This document shows, piece after piece, positions 1 through 7,225 of a stretch of 21,528 nucleotides of DNA. The DNA is from a virus. The notes under the pieces are model-generated. The model did not search any database, was not told the origin of the DNA, and was given only the letters and a program-made list of their open reading frames with translations. A program made the position numbers and the translations under genes. The stretch's first letter is position 1. The number at the start of each line of letters is the position of its first letter. The DNA lies in the IMG/VR virus record IMGVR_UViG_3300018424_004545, positions 1 to 21,528 of that record, one strand, 5' to 3'.

Positions 1-96
1 GCAATATTATTAACAGTATTAGTAATATACGAACTAATAGAACATTTAGTTTATCCTTGGCTTGTTCCGCTTTTAGCAATTAAAGCCTTTGGATAA
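1..96 (+). CDS. C-terminal end of a hydrophobic (membrane) protein, partial
   Basis: An open frame runs from the first base of the window to a TAA at 94-96. It encodes 31 residues that are mostly Leu, Ile, Val and Ala, with a short polar stretch (YELIEH) between two hydrophobic runs. This looks like the last transmembrane segment or segments of a small membrane protein. The start lies outside the window and no family can be named. It ends 12 bases before the next gene, whose Shine-Dalgarno follows at once, so the two are probably co-transcribed. A chance open frame is possible at this length. Confidence 0.5.
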   Translation, partial: AILLTVLVIYELIEHLVYPWLVPLLAIKAFG

Positions 97-97
97 T

Positions 98-103
98 AGG
101 AGA
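98..103 (+). promoter_or_regulatory. Shine-Dalgarno AGGAGA that fixes a TTG start
   Basis: AGGAGA lies five bases upstream of the TTG at 109. The first in-frame ATG is not until about position 250, well inside the conserved part of the protein. This ribosome binding site is therefore the reason for choosing the TTG start. Confidence 0.7.
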
Positions 104-108
104 ATAAT

Positions 109-1656
109 TTGAATACCGACTTAACAAAAGAACAAAAAGACTACGCAACTTTTCTTCCGGCGATTAGTGGCTTCTATGCTACTTTTATCGGTAAGCAACG
201 TCGTGAAGAATACGTAGACAAAAGTCGTATTCCTTTTCCAAACAACGAGATGGAAAGTCTTAATTGGTTTAACAAGCAAGACGGACTTTTTAATTATCAA
301 TGGAGTTTATATTCCGCAGGACACGCCGAACTTGATGTAAACAAGGACGCACCTAAAGAGGATATGATTCGGAACAGAGATAGAAATAACTCGTGGTTAC
401 TTGGAGACTCAGGTGGTTTCCAAATTGGTAAAGGTGTATGGGAAGGTGATTGGAAAGATCCTAATTGTCCTAAGGCTAAAAAGAAACGTGAACAAGTTCT
501 TACGTGGATGGATGCTTATATGGACTATGGTATGATTCTTGATATTCCGGCTTGGGTATCACGTTCTCCTGCAGGTGCAAAAGCAACAGGTATTGATAAC
601 TATCAAGATGCCGTAAATGCTACACGCATCAATAACGATTACTTTATGGCTAACCGTAATGGTAACTGTAAATTCTTAAATGTTCTACAAGGTGAGAATC
701 ACGCTGATGCAGAAGATTGGTATCAGCAAATGAAGGACTATTGTGATCCTAAAAAATATCCTGATACACATTTTAATGGTTGGTCAATGGGTGGTCAGAA
801 TATGTGTGATGTACATCTTGTTCTTAAGAGATTAGTAGCATTACGCTTTGACGGATTGTTGGAAAAAGGTATTCACGATGTAATGCACTTCTTAGGTACT
901 TCAAAATTAGAATGGGCGACATTGTTAACTGACATACAAAGAGCAGTTCGAAAATATCATAATCCAAACTTTATGATTACATTTGACTGTGCTAGTCCTT
1001 TCTTAGCAACAGCAAATGGTCAAATCTACTGCGAACTAGAAACAGCAGATAGAAAGAAATGGGTATACCGAATGGTACCTAGCATTGATAACAAAGGTTT
1101 AGCAACTGATACAACACCATTTGGTCAGGCTTTTGTTAGAGAAGGCAAACATGGAAGTTTTAAAGACTCACCAATCACAGCAAACCTACAAGCAAAAGAT
1201 ATTTGTATCTATGCACCAGGTGACCTAAATAAAATAGGTAAAGAAGGAAAAACTAGTTGGGATAGTTTTTCATATGCGATTCAAATGGGTCATAATGTAT
1301 GGAGTCATATTAATGCAGTACAAGAAGCAAACAGACAATACGATGCAGGAATTGTTCCTGCAATGCTTGTCGAAGAACGCTTTGACAGGTTATTTTTTAG
1401 AGACATTGTGGAAGCAATATTTGCGACATCTAGCAGAGATGAAGCAAACGCAGTAATTGAAGAATTTTCGAGATTCTGGATGTCAGTTATCGGTACACGA
1501 GGTGCTACTGGTAAAAAGACAGTAAACGCTCAAACATATTTTGATAACTTGTTTGAAGTTGAAAAAGACCCTGTTCCAAATGACGATGTACACGAGGACG
1601 GTTGTTTTACAGAAGAGGAAGAACACAAACTTGAAGAACTAGAAGAGGAGATCTAA
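109..1656 (+). CDS. dpdA: DpdA-like DNA 7-deazaguanine transglycosylase (TGT superfamily)
   Basis: Predicted to exchange guanine in DNA for a 7-deazaguanine base, as phage and bacterial DpdA proteins do. The 515-residue protein carries landmarks of the tRNA-guanine transglycosylase barrel in order: GDSGGFQ at 99-105 (Asp100 would be the general base), LDIPAW at 144-149, NVLQGE at 191-196, GWSMGGQ at 224-230, HFLGT at 260-264, and TFDCASP at 291-297, where Asp293 would be the nucleophile. It is longer than bacterial TGT (about 370-380 residues) and ends in an acidic tail (residues 496-515, Glu-rich). folE, queE and a QueD-like gene within 9 kb favour the DNA-modifying family over tRNA TGT. The start is TTG with AGGAGA five bases upstream. 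The superfamily is firm; the DNA substrate is inferred from context. Confidence 0.85.
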   Translation: MNTDLTKEQKDYATFLPAISGFYATFIGKQRREEYVDKSRIPFPNNEMESLNWFNKQDGLFNYQWSLYSAGHAELDVNKDAPKEDMIRNRDRNNSWLLGDSGGFQIGKGVWEGDWKDPNCPKAKKKREQVLTWMDAYMDYGMILDIPAWVSRSPAGAKATGIDNYQDAVNATRINNDYFMANRNGNCKFLNVLQGENHADAEDWYQQMKDYCDPKKYPDTHFNGWSMGGQNMCDVHLVLKRLVALRFDGLLEKGIHDVMHFLGTSKLEWATLLTDIQRAVRKYHNPNFMITFDCASPFLATANGQIYCELETADRKKWVYRMVPSIDNKGLATDTTPFGQAFVREGKHGSFKDSPITANLQAKDICIYAPGDLNKIGKEGKTSWDSFSYAIQMGHNVWSHINAVQEANRQYDAGIVPAMLVEERFDRLFFRDIVEAIFATSSRDEANAVIEEFSRFWMSVIGTRGATGKKTVNAQTYFDNLFEVEKDPVPNDDVHEDGCFTEEEEHKLEELEEEI

Positions 1657-1657
1657 A

Positions 1658-1837
1658 ATGGACAAACGAGCAAGACTTGAAAGTCTTACTAAATTACACA
1701 GAGAACTTGACAAAGAAATAAAACTATGTTACAGTAGGTATATTGATGATCCGTTGCTCAACAAAATGAAAAAAGAAAAACTGTCCATTAAAGAAGAAAT
1801 TGAAACTCTAAAGAAGGAAGAAATTAGTGAAACGTGA
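1658..1837 (+). CDS. DUF465 (YdcH)-like small helical protein
   Basis: A 59-residue charged protein that begins with ATG one base after the upstream stop, with GAGGAG just before it as ribosome binding site. The pattern LHRELDKEI at about 14-22 followed by MKKEKLSIKEEIETL near 37-51 matches the layout of the DUF465/YdcH family (H-x-x-LDK-x-I, then LKKxKLxLKDEI), a two-helix coiled-coil protein of unknown role. The length is also typical. Its 3' end overlaps the next gene by 11 bases. The family assignment is from pattern recognition only; the role in the phage is unknown. Confidence 0.65.
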   Translation: MDKRARLESLTKLHRELDKEIKLCYSRYIDDPLLNKMKKEKLSIKEEIETLKKEEISET

Positions 1838-2366
1838 TTACTCAGACGGCGTTGTAAAAGATGACGTTGTTTACTTTACCGGTTATGAAGTAGAGAAAAC
1901 ACCAGCATACGATATGGATACACTATTTGTAGTTGGATGTCGTCCGTTAGATGAAGTATTGGAACAAGCAAAAGCAAAGCACGTAGACCACATTTACTTA
2001 GGTGCTAATCAAAGTTTTCAAGTAAAACTGCCACACGGTGATGATGCTACTAATAAAGCATGGGATACTCTTGTATATGGTTTGCTTAAAGAAGGTTACA
2101 CTGTAACACTAGACTATGATATAAAATTTCATGAGTGGGTTTTAGAAAGCGGTTATAATGAACAGACTAAATTTATTAGTCAGATTAGTGTAAAACTTCC
2201 TTACATAGATCAACTTAACTATAATGCTTGTATCAAAATTGATGACAAAGACTTCAAAGCAACAAACGTCGGTGTATGGATTCATCAGGTGCACGATTTA
2301 CAAGACCGTTCAAAATTTACAGATTGGTCCAAATATGAAAATGATAATCCGGTTGACAGCGAGTAA
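1827..2366 (+). CDS. Hypothetical phage protein, 179 aa, GTG start
   Basis: An acidic soluble protein with no signal peptide or membrane segment. It starts at GTG inside the end of the DUF465-like gene; GAAGGAAG about 5-10 bases upstream can serve as ribosome binding site. Visible features are an N-terminal strand-rich part (DDVVYFTGYEVEKTPAY, then TLFVVG) and a middle part (HIYLGANQSFQV) with alternating hydrophobics. I do not recognise a catalytic motif. It lies between the DpdA-like and QueD-like genes, so a link to DNA modification is possible but rests on position only. Its last 14 bases contain the -35 box of the promoter at 2353. Confidence 0.75.
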   Translation: MKRDYSDGVVKDDVVYFTGYEVEKTPAYDMDTLFVVGCRPLDEVLEQAKAKHVDHIYLGANQSFQVKLPHGDDATNKAWDTLVYGLLKEGYTVTLDYDIKFHEWVLESGYNEQTKFISQISVKLPYIDQLNYNACIKIDDKDFKATNVGVWIHQVHDLQDRSKFTDWSKYENDNPVDSE

Positions 2367-2381
2367 GAAAGGTAGTATACT
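2353..2381 (+). promoter_or_regulatory. Sigma70-like promoter TTGACA-17-TATACT abutting the queD-like start codon
   Basis: The -35 box TTGACA (2353-2358) and the -10 box TATACT (2376-2381) are separated by exactly 17 bases, which is near consensus. The -10 box ends one base before the ATG at 2382, so transcription would begin about 2388, downstream of that ATG. Either this transcript starts translation further in (ATG at 2400) or serves mainly the genes downstream, while read-through transcripts use ATG 2382. Confidence 0.6.
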
Positions 2382-2825
2382 ATGAGTATAACTGAAGATA
2401 TGTTAAAAGCACACACAGAAACAGAAAGACATGAAAAAATTATGAGAACCGCAAAGAGAATGATTTGGGTTACGTTCCGCAAGGAAGGTATCCACAAATA
2501 TCCTGCGGCATTGGAAGATCCCAATCTTGCTACAGGAGACGAATATGATGTTTCGTTTTTAGGTTATCCACACAGACACATATTCCATTTCAAGGTCGGT
2601 ATCACTGTTACTCACAATGATAGAGATATCGAATTTATTCAATTTAAACGATGGCTAGAGAGGTTATACCAAGATGGTACACTAGAACTAGATTATAAAA
2701 GTTGTGAAATGATGGCTGATGATCTTTATGAGCAAATCAGTCAAAAACATCCCGGTCGTGAAGTCCATATTGACGTAAGTGAAGATGGAGAGAACGGCGC
2801 CCACATTGAGTATGCAAAGTACTAG
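2382..2825 (+). CDS. queD: Divergent QueD / 6-pyruvoyl-tetrahydropterin synthase-like protein
   Basis: Likely the phage version of QueD, which turns dihydroneopterin triphosphate (the FolE product) into 6-carboxytetrahydropterin. The 147 residues keep the T-fold layout: a possible zinc histidine at 38 (EGIHKYPA, in the place of the usual FxAAH), an HxH pair at 64 and 66 (YPHRHIF, in the place of HGHSY), DIEFIQFKRWL at 82-92 (in the place of MVxDFxxLK), SCEMMADDL at 107-115 (in the place of TSENLA), and a C-terminal SEDGEN at 133-138 (in the place of the catalytic Glu). No Cys precedes the HxH pair, where canonical QueD has its catalytic cysteine, so the chemistry may differ. The start could be ATG 2382 (weak AAAGG 10 bases upstream) or ATG 2400. 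The symbol is assigned with moderate confidence. Confidence 0.65.
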   Translation: MSITEDMLKAHTETERHEKIMRTAKRMIWVTFRKEGIHKYPAALEDPNLATGDEYDVSFLGYPHRHIFHFKVGITVTHNDRDIEFIQFKRWLERLYQDGTLELDYKSCEMMADDLYEQISQKHPGREVHIDVSEDGENGAHIEYAKY

Positions 2826-2837
2826 AGGAAATTTAAA

Positions 2838-3056
2838 ATGGCGATTAAGTTCAATCGTGAAGCCTATAACAAGGTCTTCGAAGACCTTGAGAAGTTTAAG
2901 GAGTTTTGTGCAACTGCTTGGACTATGGGTTACAAGCGTTCATACAATTTTGATGAACGCGAGTTGTACAACAACAAGAGCGAAGCGTGGCGTATGTACG
3001 TCGGCTTTACTAAAGGCAAACGCCCTAAATGGGTTGCTAAGACTCGGAGGAAGTAA
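2838..3056 (+). CDS. Small basic hypothetical protein, 72 aa
   Basis: Starts at ATG 2838 with GAGGAA eight bases upstream, directly behind the QueD-like gene, and stops immediately before the next ATG. The protein is Lys/Arg-rich and aromatic (FKEFCATAWTMGYKRSYNF, then a C-terminal KRPKWVAKTRRK), which may suit nucleic-acid binding. I see no known domain. The good ribosome binding site and tight packing support a real gene. Confidence 0.7.
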   Translation: MAIKFNREAYNKVFEDLEKFKEFCATAWTMGYKRSYNFDERELYNNKSEAWRMYVGFTKGKRPKWVAKTRRK

Positions 3057-4106
3057 ATGACAGTTTATATTGTAGACATTGAAGCAGTTGATACACGTTA
3101 CACTAAACAGTGGAAAGAATATCTTCCACGTCAATTGTCTCACGCTACAAATATGGACGTTAAAGTCATTAGTGGAGGAGAGACGCCTCAGGCTACTACG
3201 CCTGGGGCTTTTCTTAATTTTGGTGGCACCAATGTGTATAAGAGTAAACAACTTGAAACCATTGGAGAAATGTTTTGCAATGGAGAAGTAAAGGATGGAG
3301 ATTATTTCTTATATACAGATGCTTGGAACCCGACTGTTATCCAACTTCGTTACATGGCTGAGTTACTGGGCGTTAACATTAGAATCGGTGGCTTATGGCA
3401 CGCTGGTAGTTATGATCCTGCTGACTTCCTTGGCAGGCTTATAGGCAACAAGCCTTGGGTACGTCATGCAGAGCAAAGTATGTTTGAAGTATATGATCAT
3501 AATTTCTTTGCTACACAATTTCATATTGATATGTTTAAGAGTGCATTTACAACTGTTGACAGCAAAATTAAACGTGTAGGTTGGCCTATGGAGTACTTGA
3601 AAAAGAGTTTTACAAGTTATCAAAACATGGAGAAGAAAGATATTATTCTTTTCCCACATAGAATTGCTCCAGAGAAACAACCTGAAATATTTAGAGATCT
3701 TAAAACAGCATTACCACAATATGAGTTTGTTGTATGTCAAGAACGTACACTTACTAAGAATGAATATCATAACTTGTTAGGTGAAGCAAAACTTGTGTTT
3801 AGTGCAAATTTACAAGAAACACTTGGTATTAGTTGGTATGAAGGCTTACAAGTTGGTACCATTCCAATGGTTCCAGACAGACTAAGTTATAGTGAAATGG
3901 CAACTAAAGAATTTTTATATCCAAGTGAATGGACTAAAGATTTCAAATCGTATAAAGAACACAAACAAGAAATTATGGATAAGATTGTTGACTATATGGA
4001 AAATTATAAAAAGTATATTATCCCTATGCAAAAGCAATCAAAGATTTTATCAGAAAACTTTTTTAGTGGTAAACTACTATACGAGGCAATTAAGAATGGA
4101 CAATGA
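3057..4106 (+). CDS. GT4-like (GT-B fold) glycosyltransferase
   Basis: Likely transfers a sugar from a nucleotide-sugar donor. The 349-residue protein has the GT-B look: an N-terminal half with GDYFLYTDAWNP at 81-92, and a C-terminal donor domain with FPHRIAPEKQPEIF at 199-212 (the GRxxxEK-type strand-loop) and ETLGISWYEGLQVGTIPM at 244-261 (the E-x7-E donor-binding motif of GT4 enzymes). No signal peptide or membrane segment is visible. The ribosome binding site GGAGG lies six bases before the ATG, which directly follows the previous stop. Phage enzymes of this type can decorate DNA bases or virion proteins; the acceptor cannot be told from sequence. The start region contains a terminator-like hairpin (3185-3215). 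Confidence 0.75.
   Translation: MTVYIVDIEAVDTRYTKQWKEYLPRQLSHATNMDVKVISGGETPQATTPGAFLNFGGTNVYKSKQLETIGEMFCNGEVKDGDYFLYTDAWNPTVIQLRYMAELLGVNIRIGGLWHAGSYDPADFLGRLIGNKPWVRHAEQSMFEVYDHNFFATQFHIDMFKSAFTTVDSKIKRVGWPMEYLKKSFTSYQNMEKKDIILFPHRIAPEKQPEIFRDLKTALPQYEFVVCQERTLTKNEYHNLLGEAKLVFSANLQETLGISWYEGLQVGTIPMVPDRLSYSEMATKEFLYPSEWTKDFKSYKEHKQEIMDKIVDYMENYKKYIIPMQKQSKILSENFFSGKLLYEAIKNGQ
3185..3215 (+). terminator. Terminator-like hairpin inside the glycosyltransferase gene
   Basis: GCCTCAGGC (3185-3193), a six-base loop TACTAC, and GCCTGGGGC (3200-3208) pair over nine positions with a single G-U wobble, followed by TTTTCTT. This has the full shape of an intrinsic terminator, yet it falls within codons 43-53 of the glycosyltransferase (amino acids TPQATTPGAFL). 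Whether it stops RNA polymerase in vivo is unknown; translating ribosomes may keep it open. Confidence 0.5.
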
Positions 4107-4458
4107 TGATCTAAAACCTATTACAATTACACTTGATGATCATGATGGATCTATGGAAGACTGGTCAAAAGGAAACTATTCAGTAACATCGGATACTCCT
4201 TCTTATACGTATGAGTCAGGCGGGACTATAACATTTAATGCAAGTGATTATACCACTAGTTATGTTACATCAAGTTCTACTTCTTATATCGATCCTGAAT
4301 TTGAATGGACTGAGTCAAAATGGCCTAGCGAATACAAAATAGAACAAATGATTGAAATCTACCCTGCACTAAAATTGCAGTATTTAAAGTTTATAGAAAT
4401 TTATAACCTTTGTAAAGATGATTTTAAAACACGGAGTGACGATGACGTTCCTTTCTAA
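4096..4458 (+). CDS. Hypothetical protein, 120 aa, Ser/Thr/Tyr-rich
   Basis: Starts at ATG 4096, overlapping the last 11 bases of the glycosyltransferase gene; an upstream extension of the frame would lie wholly inside that gene and is rejected. The first half is low in complexity and rich in Ser, Thr, Tyr and Asp (for example TTSYVTSSSTSYIDPEFEW). The second half (EYKIEQMIEIYPALKLQYLKF) looks helical. I do not recognise it. It could be a short structural or adaptor protein; no motif points to an enzyme. Confidence 0.7.
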   Translation: MDNDDLKPITITLDDHDGSMEDWSKGNYSVTSDTPSYTYESGGTITFNASDYTTSYVTSSSTSYIDPEFEWTESKWPSEYKIEQMIEIYPALKLQYLKFIEIYNLCKDDFKTRSDDDVPF

Positions 4459-4936
4459 ACTAATGGATAAACTCGGAAGACGTCGAGTAATTACAGATAG
4501 AGACGGAAAGGTTCCATACCTTATCCGTTATTACCTATTTTTAAAAGAACGCAAGAACTTTCCTTTCAACGTTACACTACACAAAGTTCTTGTTAGCGAC
4601 GAACCTACACTACATGATCATCCATGGGGTTGGGGTGCATTAATTATTAAAGGTGGATATTGGGAACACGTTCCTATTTTTGCACAAGAAGGCCATGTAT
4701 GCGGAACTACAAGAATTTGGCGTGGTCCGGGATCAATTAGATTTAGAAGTGCTGACGACTTGCATTGGCTAGAACTTGCGAAAGATGAAAACGGAAATGA
4801 AATTCCGTGTACTAGTTTATTCTTTATGGGTCGTAAAAAGAAAGAATGGGGATTTGTACGTTGGGTTAAAAATCAAGGTTACAGATGGATTCACAATGAA
4901 AAATATTTAGGTATAGGTGCTAAAGATGGAGATTAA
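4442..4936 (+). CDS. Cupin-like protein
   Basis: The 164-residue protein has a cupin-type pattern: LHDHPWGWGALIIKGGYWEH at about 57-76, with candidate metal ligands His58, His60 and a Glu/His pair at 75-76, then a second part with WRGPGSIRFRSADDLHWLEL, in which His108 could complete the site. Such small beta-barrel proteins may be dioxygenases, isomerases or plain binding proteins, so no reaction is assigned. The start is ATG 4442, which has GGAG five bases upstream; an ATG at 4418 without a good binding site is less likely. It overlaps the gene before by 17 bases and the oxygenase gene after by 11, so translational coupling is likely. Confidence 0.65.
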   Translation: MTFLSKLMDKLGRRRVITDRDGKVPYLIRYYLFLKERKNFPFNVTLHKVLVSDEPTLHDHPWGWGALIIKGGYWEHVPIFAQEGHVCGTTRIWRGPGSIRFRSADDLHWLELAKDENGNEIPCTSLFFMGRKKKEWGFVRWVKNQGYRWIHNEKYLGIGAKDGD

Positions 4937-5564
4937 GAAAACATCTTACTTTGGTGGTATCATTAATACCTATGATAATATTTTCGAGCCTAAAGTAATT
5001 AGTATTTTAGAAAATGAAATACAAAACCTAAGTTTTAAATGGGGCACTAGAGATAATCCAGAACAACCGCCTACAGGCTTACAGTGTTTTGAATTTGAAC
5101 ATACCCACACTTGGTCTACACTTTGGAATACTATACAAGAAAAGATTGAAGATCTTGAAGGTTTAGAGTATCGTAGAAGTAATCTCAACTTCTTTGCTAC
5201 AGGCGAAGATGCATATTATCATGTTGACGACTGCGACTATACTGTGTTATACTATTGTAATAGCACTTGGCAACCAGATGAAAAGGGAGAAACTAAGTTC
5301 TTTATTACAGAAAAAGATTTAGAAGGATACGAATTACAAGATATTAAAGGTAATACAAATCCATTAGTTGTAAGTGTTGCTCCTATTCCTGGACGCTTTT
5401 GTTTTTTCAAAAGTAGCATTAATCATAGTGCTACAGGCTTTAGGTCAAATGCTAGATTTGTGCCTGCACTTAAATTTGTTAATGCAGGTCAAGGGAACGG
5501 TACAGGTATTATTGTAAAAAAAGGCAATAACGATTTTATAAATGTGAGGAAAATGTATGGCTAA
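4926..5564 (+). CDS. 2-oxoglutarate/Fe(II)-dependent oxygenase
   Basis: Predicted non-haem iron oxygenase of 212 residues. The 2-His-1-carboxylate triad is visible as YYHVDDCDY (His99, Asp101) and INHSATGF (His167), and Arg177 in the segment before PALKF would hold 2-oxoglutarate. Between them GETKFF (121-126) and PIPGRFCFF (154-162) fit the jelly-roll strands of the prolyl-4-hydroxylase-like superfamily. The start is ATG 4926, overlapping the cupin-like gene by 11 bases. The substrate is unknown; protein hydroxylation or base modification are both possible. It is one of three oxygenase-like genes in the window, but not closely similar to the other two. Confidence 0.8.
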   Translation: MEIKKTSYFGGIINTYDNIFEPKVISILENEIQNLSFKWGTRDNPEQPPTGLQCFEFEHTHTWSTLWNTIQEKIEDLEGLEYRRSNLNFFATGEDAYYHVDDCDYTVLYYCNSTWQPDEKGETKFFITEKDLEGYELQDIKGNTNPLVVSVAPIPGRFCFFKSSINHSATGFRSNARFVPALKFVNAGQGNGTGIIVKKGNNDFINVRKMYG

Positions 5565-6105
5565 GAAGCACTACTATAGTTGGCAAGACGTAGAACGTAT
5601 GTGCGTCAATATTGTAAATCAAATGTATAAAGACGGTTGGCGTCCTGATTACATTGTAGGCATTACCCGAGGTGGTAATGTACCTGCTACTATTATTTCA
5701 AACATGACAGGTATCCGTTGTGAAGCACTTAAAGTTGCATTAAGAGACAGTGACGAAAGTGAGTGTGAAGTAAATGCTTGGATGAGTGAAGATGCGTTTG
5801 GTTATGTATACGAAGACGCTGACAAAGTAACAGGTGGGCCATTAGAAAAGAAAATTCTTATTGTAGATGACATCAACGACACTGGTGCTACGTTTAATTG
5901 GATTAAAAAAGACTGGCAGTCAAGTTGTTTACCTAATGATCCTAAATGGAATAAAGTATGGCATAGTAATGTTAGATTCGCAACACTTACAGATAACTTG
6001 TCGAGCGAGTTTAATGGTAAGGTGGACTATACAGTTCACGAAGTTAACAAAGCCGAAGAAGATGTTTGGTTAGTTTACCCTTGGGAAAATGTGGGAGCAT
6101 ACTAA
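5557..6105 (+). CDS. Purine-type phosphoribosyltransferase
   Basis: A 182-residue type I phosphoribosyltransferase. ILIVDDINDTGATF at 100-113 is the PRPP-binding signature, with Asp104-Asp105 and the DTGAT loop. DYIVGITRGGNVPATIIS at 31-48 is the PPi-loop region, which normally precedes the first alpha helix in xanthine-guanine and related enzymes. The length suits nucleobase phosphoribosyltransferases (150-190 residues). The start ATG 5557 has GAGGA six bases upstream and overlaps the oxygenase stop by 8 bases. The base is not determined by sequence. Salvage of purines, or of a base released by DNA modification (for example guanine freed by DpdA), would fit the context, but that is inference. 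Confidence 0.8.
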   Translation: MAKKHYYSWQDVERMCVNIVNQMYKDGWRPDYIVGITRGGNVPATIISNMTGIRCEALKVALRDSDESECEVNAWMSEDAFGYVYEDADKVTGGPLEKKILIVDDINDTGATFNWIKKDWQSSCLPNDPKWNKVWHSNVRFATLTDNLSSEFNGKVDYTVHEVNKAEEDVWLVYPWENVGAY

Positions 6106-6827
6106 TGGCTACTTCAGAAGAAAAGCAAGAACTAGTTGAAACACTTAAAGGTCCGAGATACTATCGTATTATGATTTGGGGATATGGCGGCGAAAGTGCA
6201 TACATTCCTCTAAATGAACCGCAGTATAACTTTTGGAAACCTATCATAGACGAACACGGTGATAGTGATGCTGTTACATACATGACGGGTGCTGAAGACG
6301 GTAACTGGGAGTTTGAGGACATTGACAGTGTTCCTGAAAACGCAGATTTTATGAAAGATAGTAACGGTGATTATCGTCCTTGGTATGAACATCATAATGA
6401 ATTAGAACACCAGTGGGGTGTTGATTTTGACAACAGTAATATTACTATAGAAGAAGTAGACAGTAATGAATACAATGCAAAAGTTATTGCTACTATTGTA
6501 GATGGTAAGTCATTGTCAGAATGGACTGATAGCATTGAGAAGGCTGACAACTATGAAACAGAAATTACAAATCGTTCAATAAGCGAATATGAAGATTGGA
6601 CTGAACCTCATATCCTGCAATTTTATAGTGCAGAAAAAGGAACATTTTTTGATGGACGAATTGAAACATACGGTGAACTAGATCCAAAGAAATTTATGTT
6701 TCATAGTTTAGAATACGCTAACGGTGACGACACTGTTACGCAGATATTTTACGATGGTAAAGAATTAGACAACGACGGTGGTGACACTAATGGAAAAGGA
6801 TATTCAGTACATTTATGGAAAAATTAA
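6105..6827 (+). CDS. Hypothetical acidic protein, 240 aa
   Basis: Starts at ATG 6105 in a TAATG overlap with the phosphoribosyltransferase stop. The protein is strongly acidic and rich in Asp, Glu, Asn and Trp, without membrane segments or Cys pairs. The N terminus (YYRIMIWGYGGESAYIPL) looks like a beta strand pair, and the C-terminal half (KKFMFHSLEYANGDDTVTQI) again alternates hydrophobic residues. I recognise no family. Its place inside a tightly packed operon supports a real gene. An earlier in-frame codon at 6066 would lie inside the neighbouring gene and is not used here. Confidence 0.75.
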   Translation: MATSEEKQELVETLKGPRYYRIMIWGYGGESAYIPLNEPQYNFWKPIIDEHGDSDAVTYMTGAEDGNWEFEDIDSVPENADFMKDSNGDYRPWYEHHNELEHQWGVDFDNSNITIEEVDSNEYNAKVIATIVDGKSLSEWTDSIEKADNYETEITNRSISEYEDWTEPHILQFYSAEKGTFFDGRIETYGELDPKKFMFHSLEYANGDDTVTQIFYDGKELDNDGGDTNGKGYSVHLWKN

Positions 6828-7225
6828 ATATGGAATTTAAAGACATACCTTGGAAAGACGTACTTGTTGATACCAGAGACTTTACAGTATTTAAAGACGG
6901 TTTTCCTGTTACAGAAGGACACGTTCTTTTTGTTCCTAAGATAGCAGACTGGGATCATCTTGCCAAATGCTATAAAGCCGCATACGCTTGGGGTTATGAT
7001 TGGGTTGAAAAAGGATATTGTGATGCTTACAATATCGGACAAAACGTAGGTGTAGAAGCAGGACAAACTGTTATGTGGCCACACGTACATTTAATTCCAA
7101 GACGCAAAGGTGATATGGCAGATCCTAAAGGCGGGGTACGTGGTGTTATTCCGCATATGCAAAAGTACACTGTTCCTGATCCAAGACAACCAAGACTATT
7201 TCAAGACATGGGAGATTGTGTATAA
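6815..7225 (+). CDS. HIT-family-like protein with altered histidine triad
   Basis: A 136-residue protein of the histidine triad superfamily, usually nucleotide hydrolases or transferases. Landmarks are GHVLFVPK at 35-42, YNIGQNVGVEAGQTV at 72-86 and PHVHLIPRR at 89-97. Aligned with Hint-type GQSVYHVHLHV, the first His of the triad falls on Trp88, while the HxH pair (His90, His92) is kept. The core is otherwise well preserved, so altered catalysis rather than decay seems likely. The start may be ATG 6815 (AAGGA 14 bases upstream, overlapping the previous gene by 13) or ATG 6830; the longer form is given. The substrate is unknown. Confidence 0.75.
   Translation: MEKLNMEFKDIPWKDVLVDTRDFTVFKDGFPVTEGHVLFVPKIADWDHLAKCYKAAYAWGYDWVEKGYCDAYNIGQNVGVEAGQTVMWPHVHLIPRRKGDMADPKGGVRGVIPHMQKYTVPDPRQPRLFQDMGDCV

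Noticed and set aside
1707-1735. TTGACA at 1707 as a promoter
   Set aside because: At a 17-base spacing the -10 position reads TACAGT, a poor match, and the site lies inside a gene.
3892-4458. 188-residue version of the gene at 4096
   Set aside because: The first 68 codons lie inside the glycosyltransferase gene, are Lys/Ile/Leu-rich out-of-frame translation, and have no ribosome binding site; the start at 4096 is preferred.
6815-7225. Decayed HIT gene because of the missing histidine
   Set aside because: All other core residues are kept, the frame is intact and it overlaps neighbours neatly, so altered function is more likely than decay.
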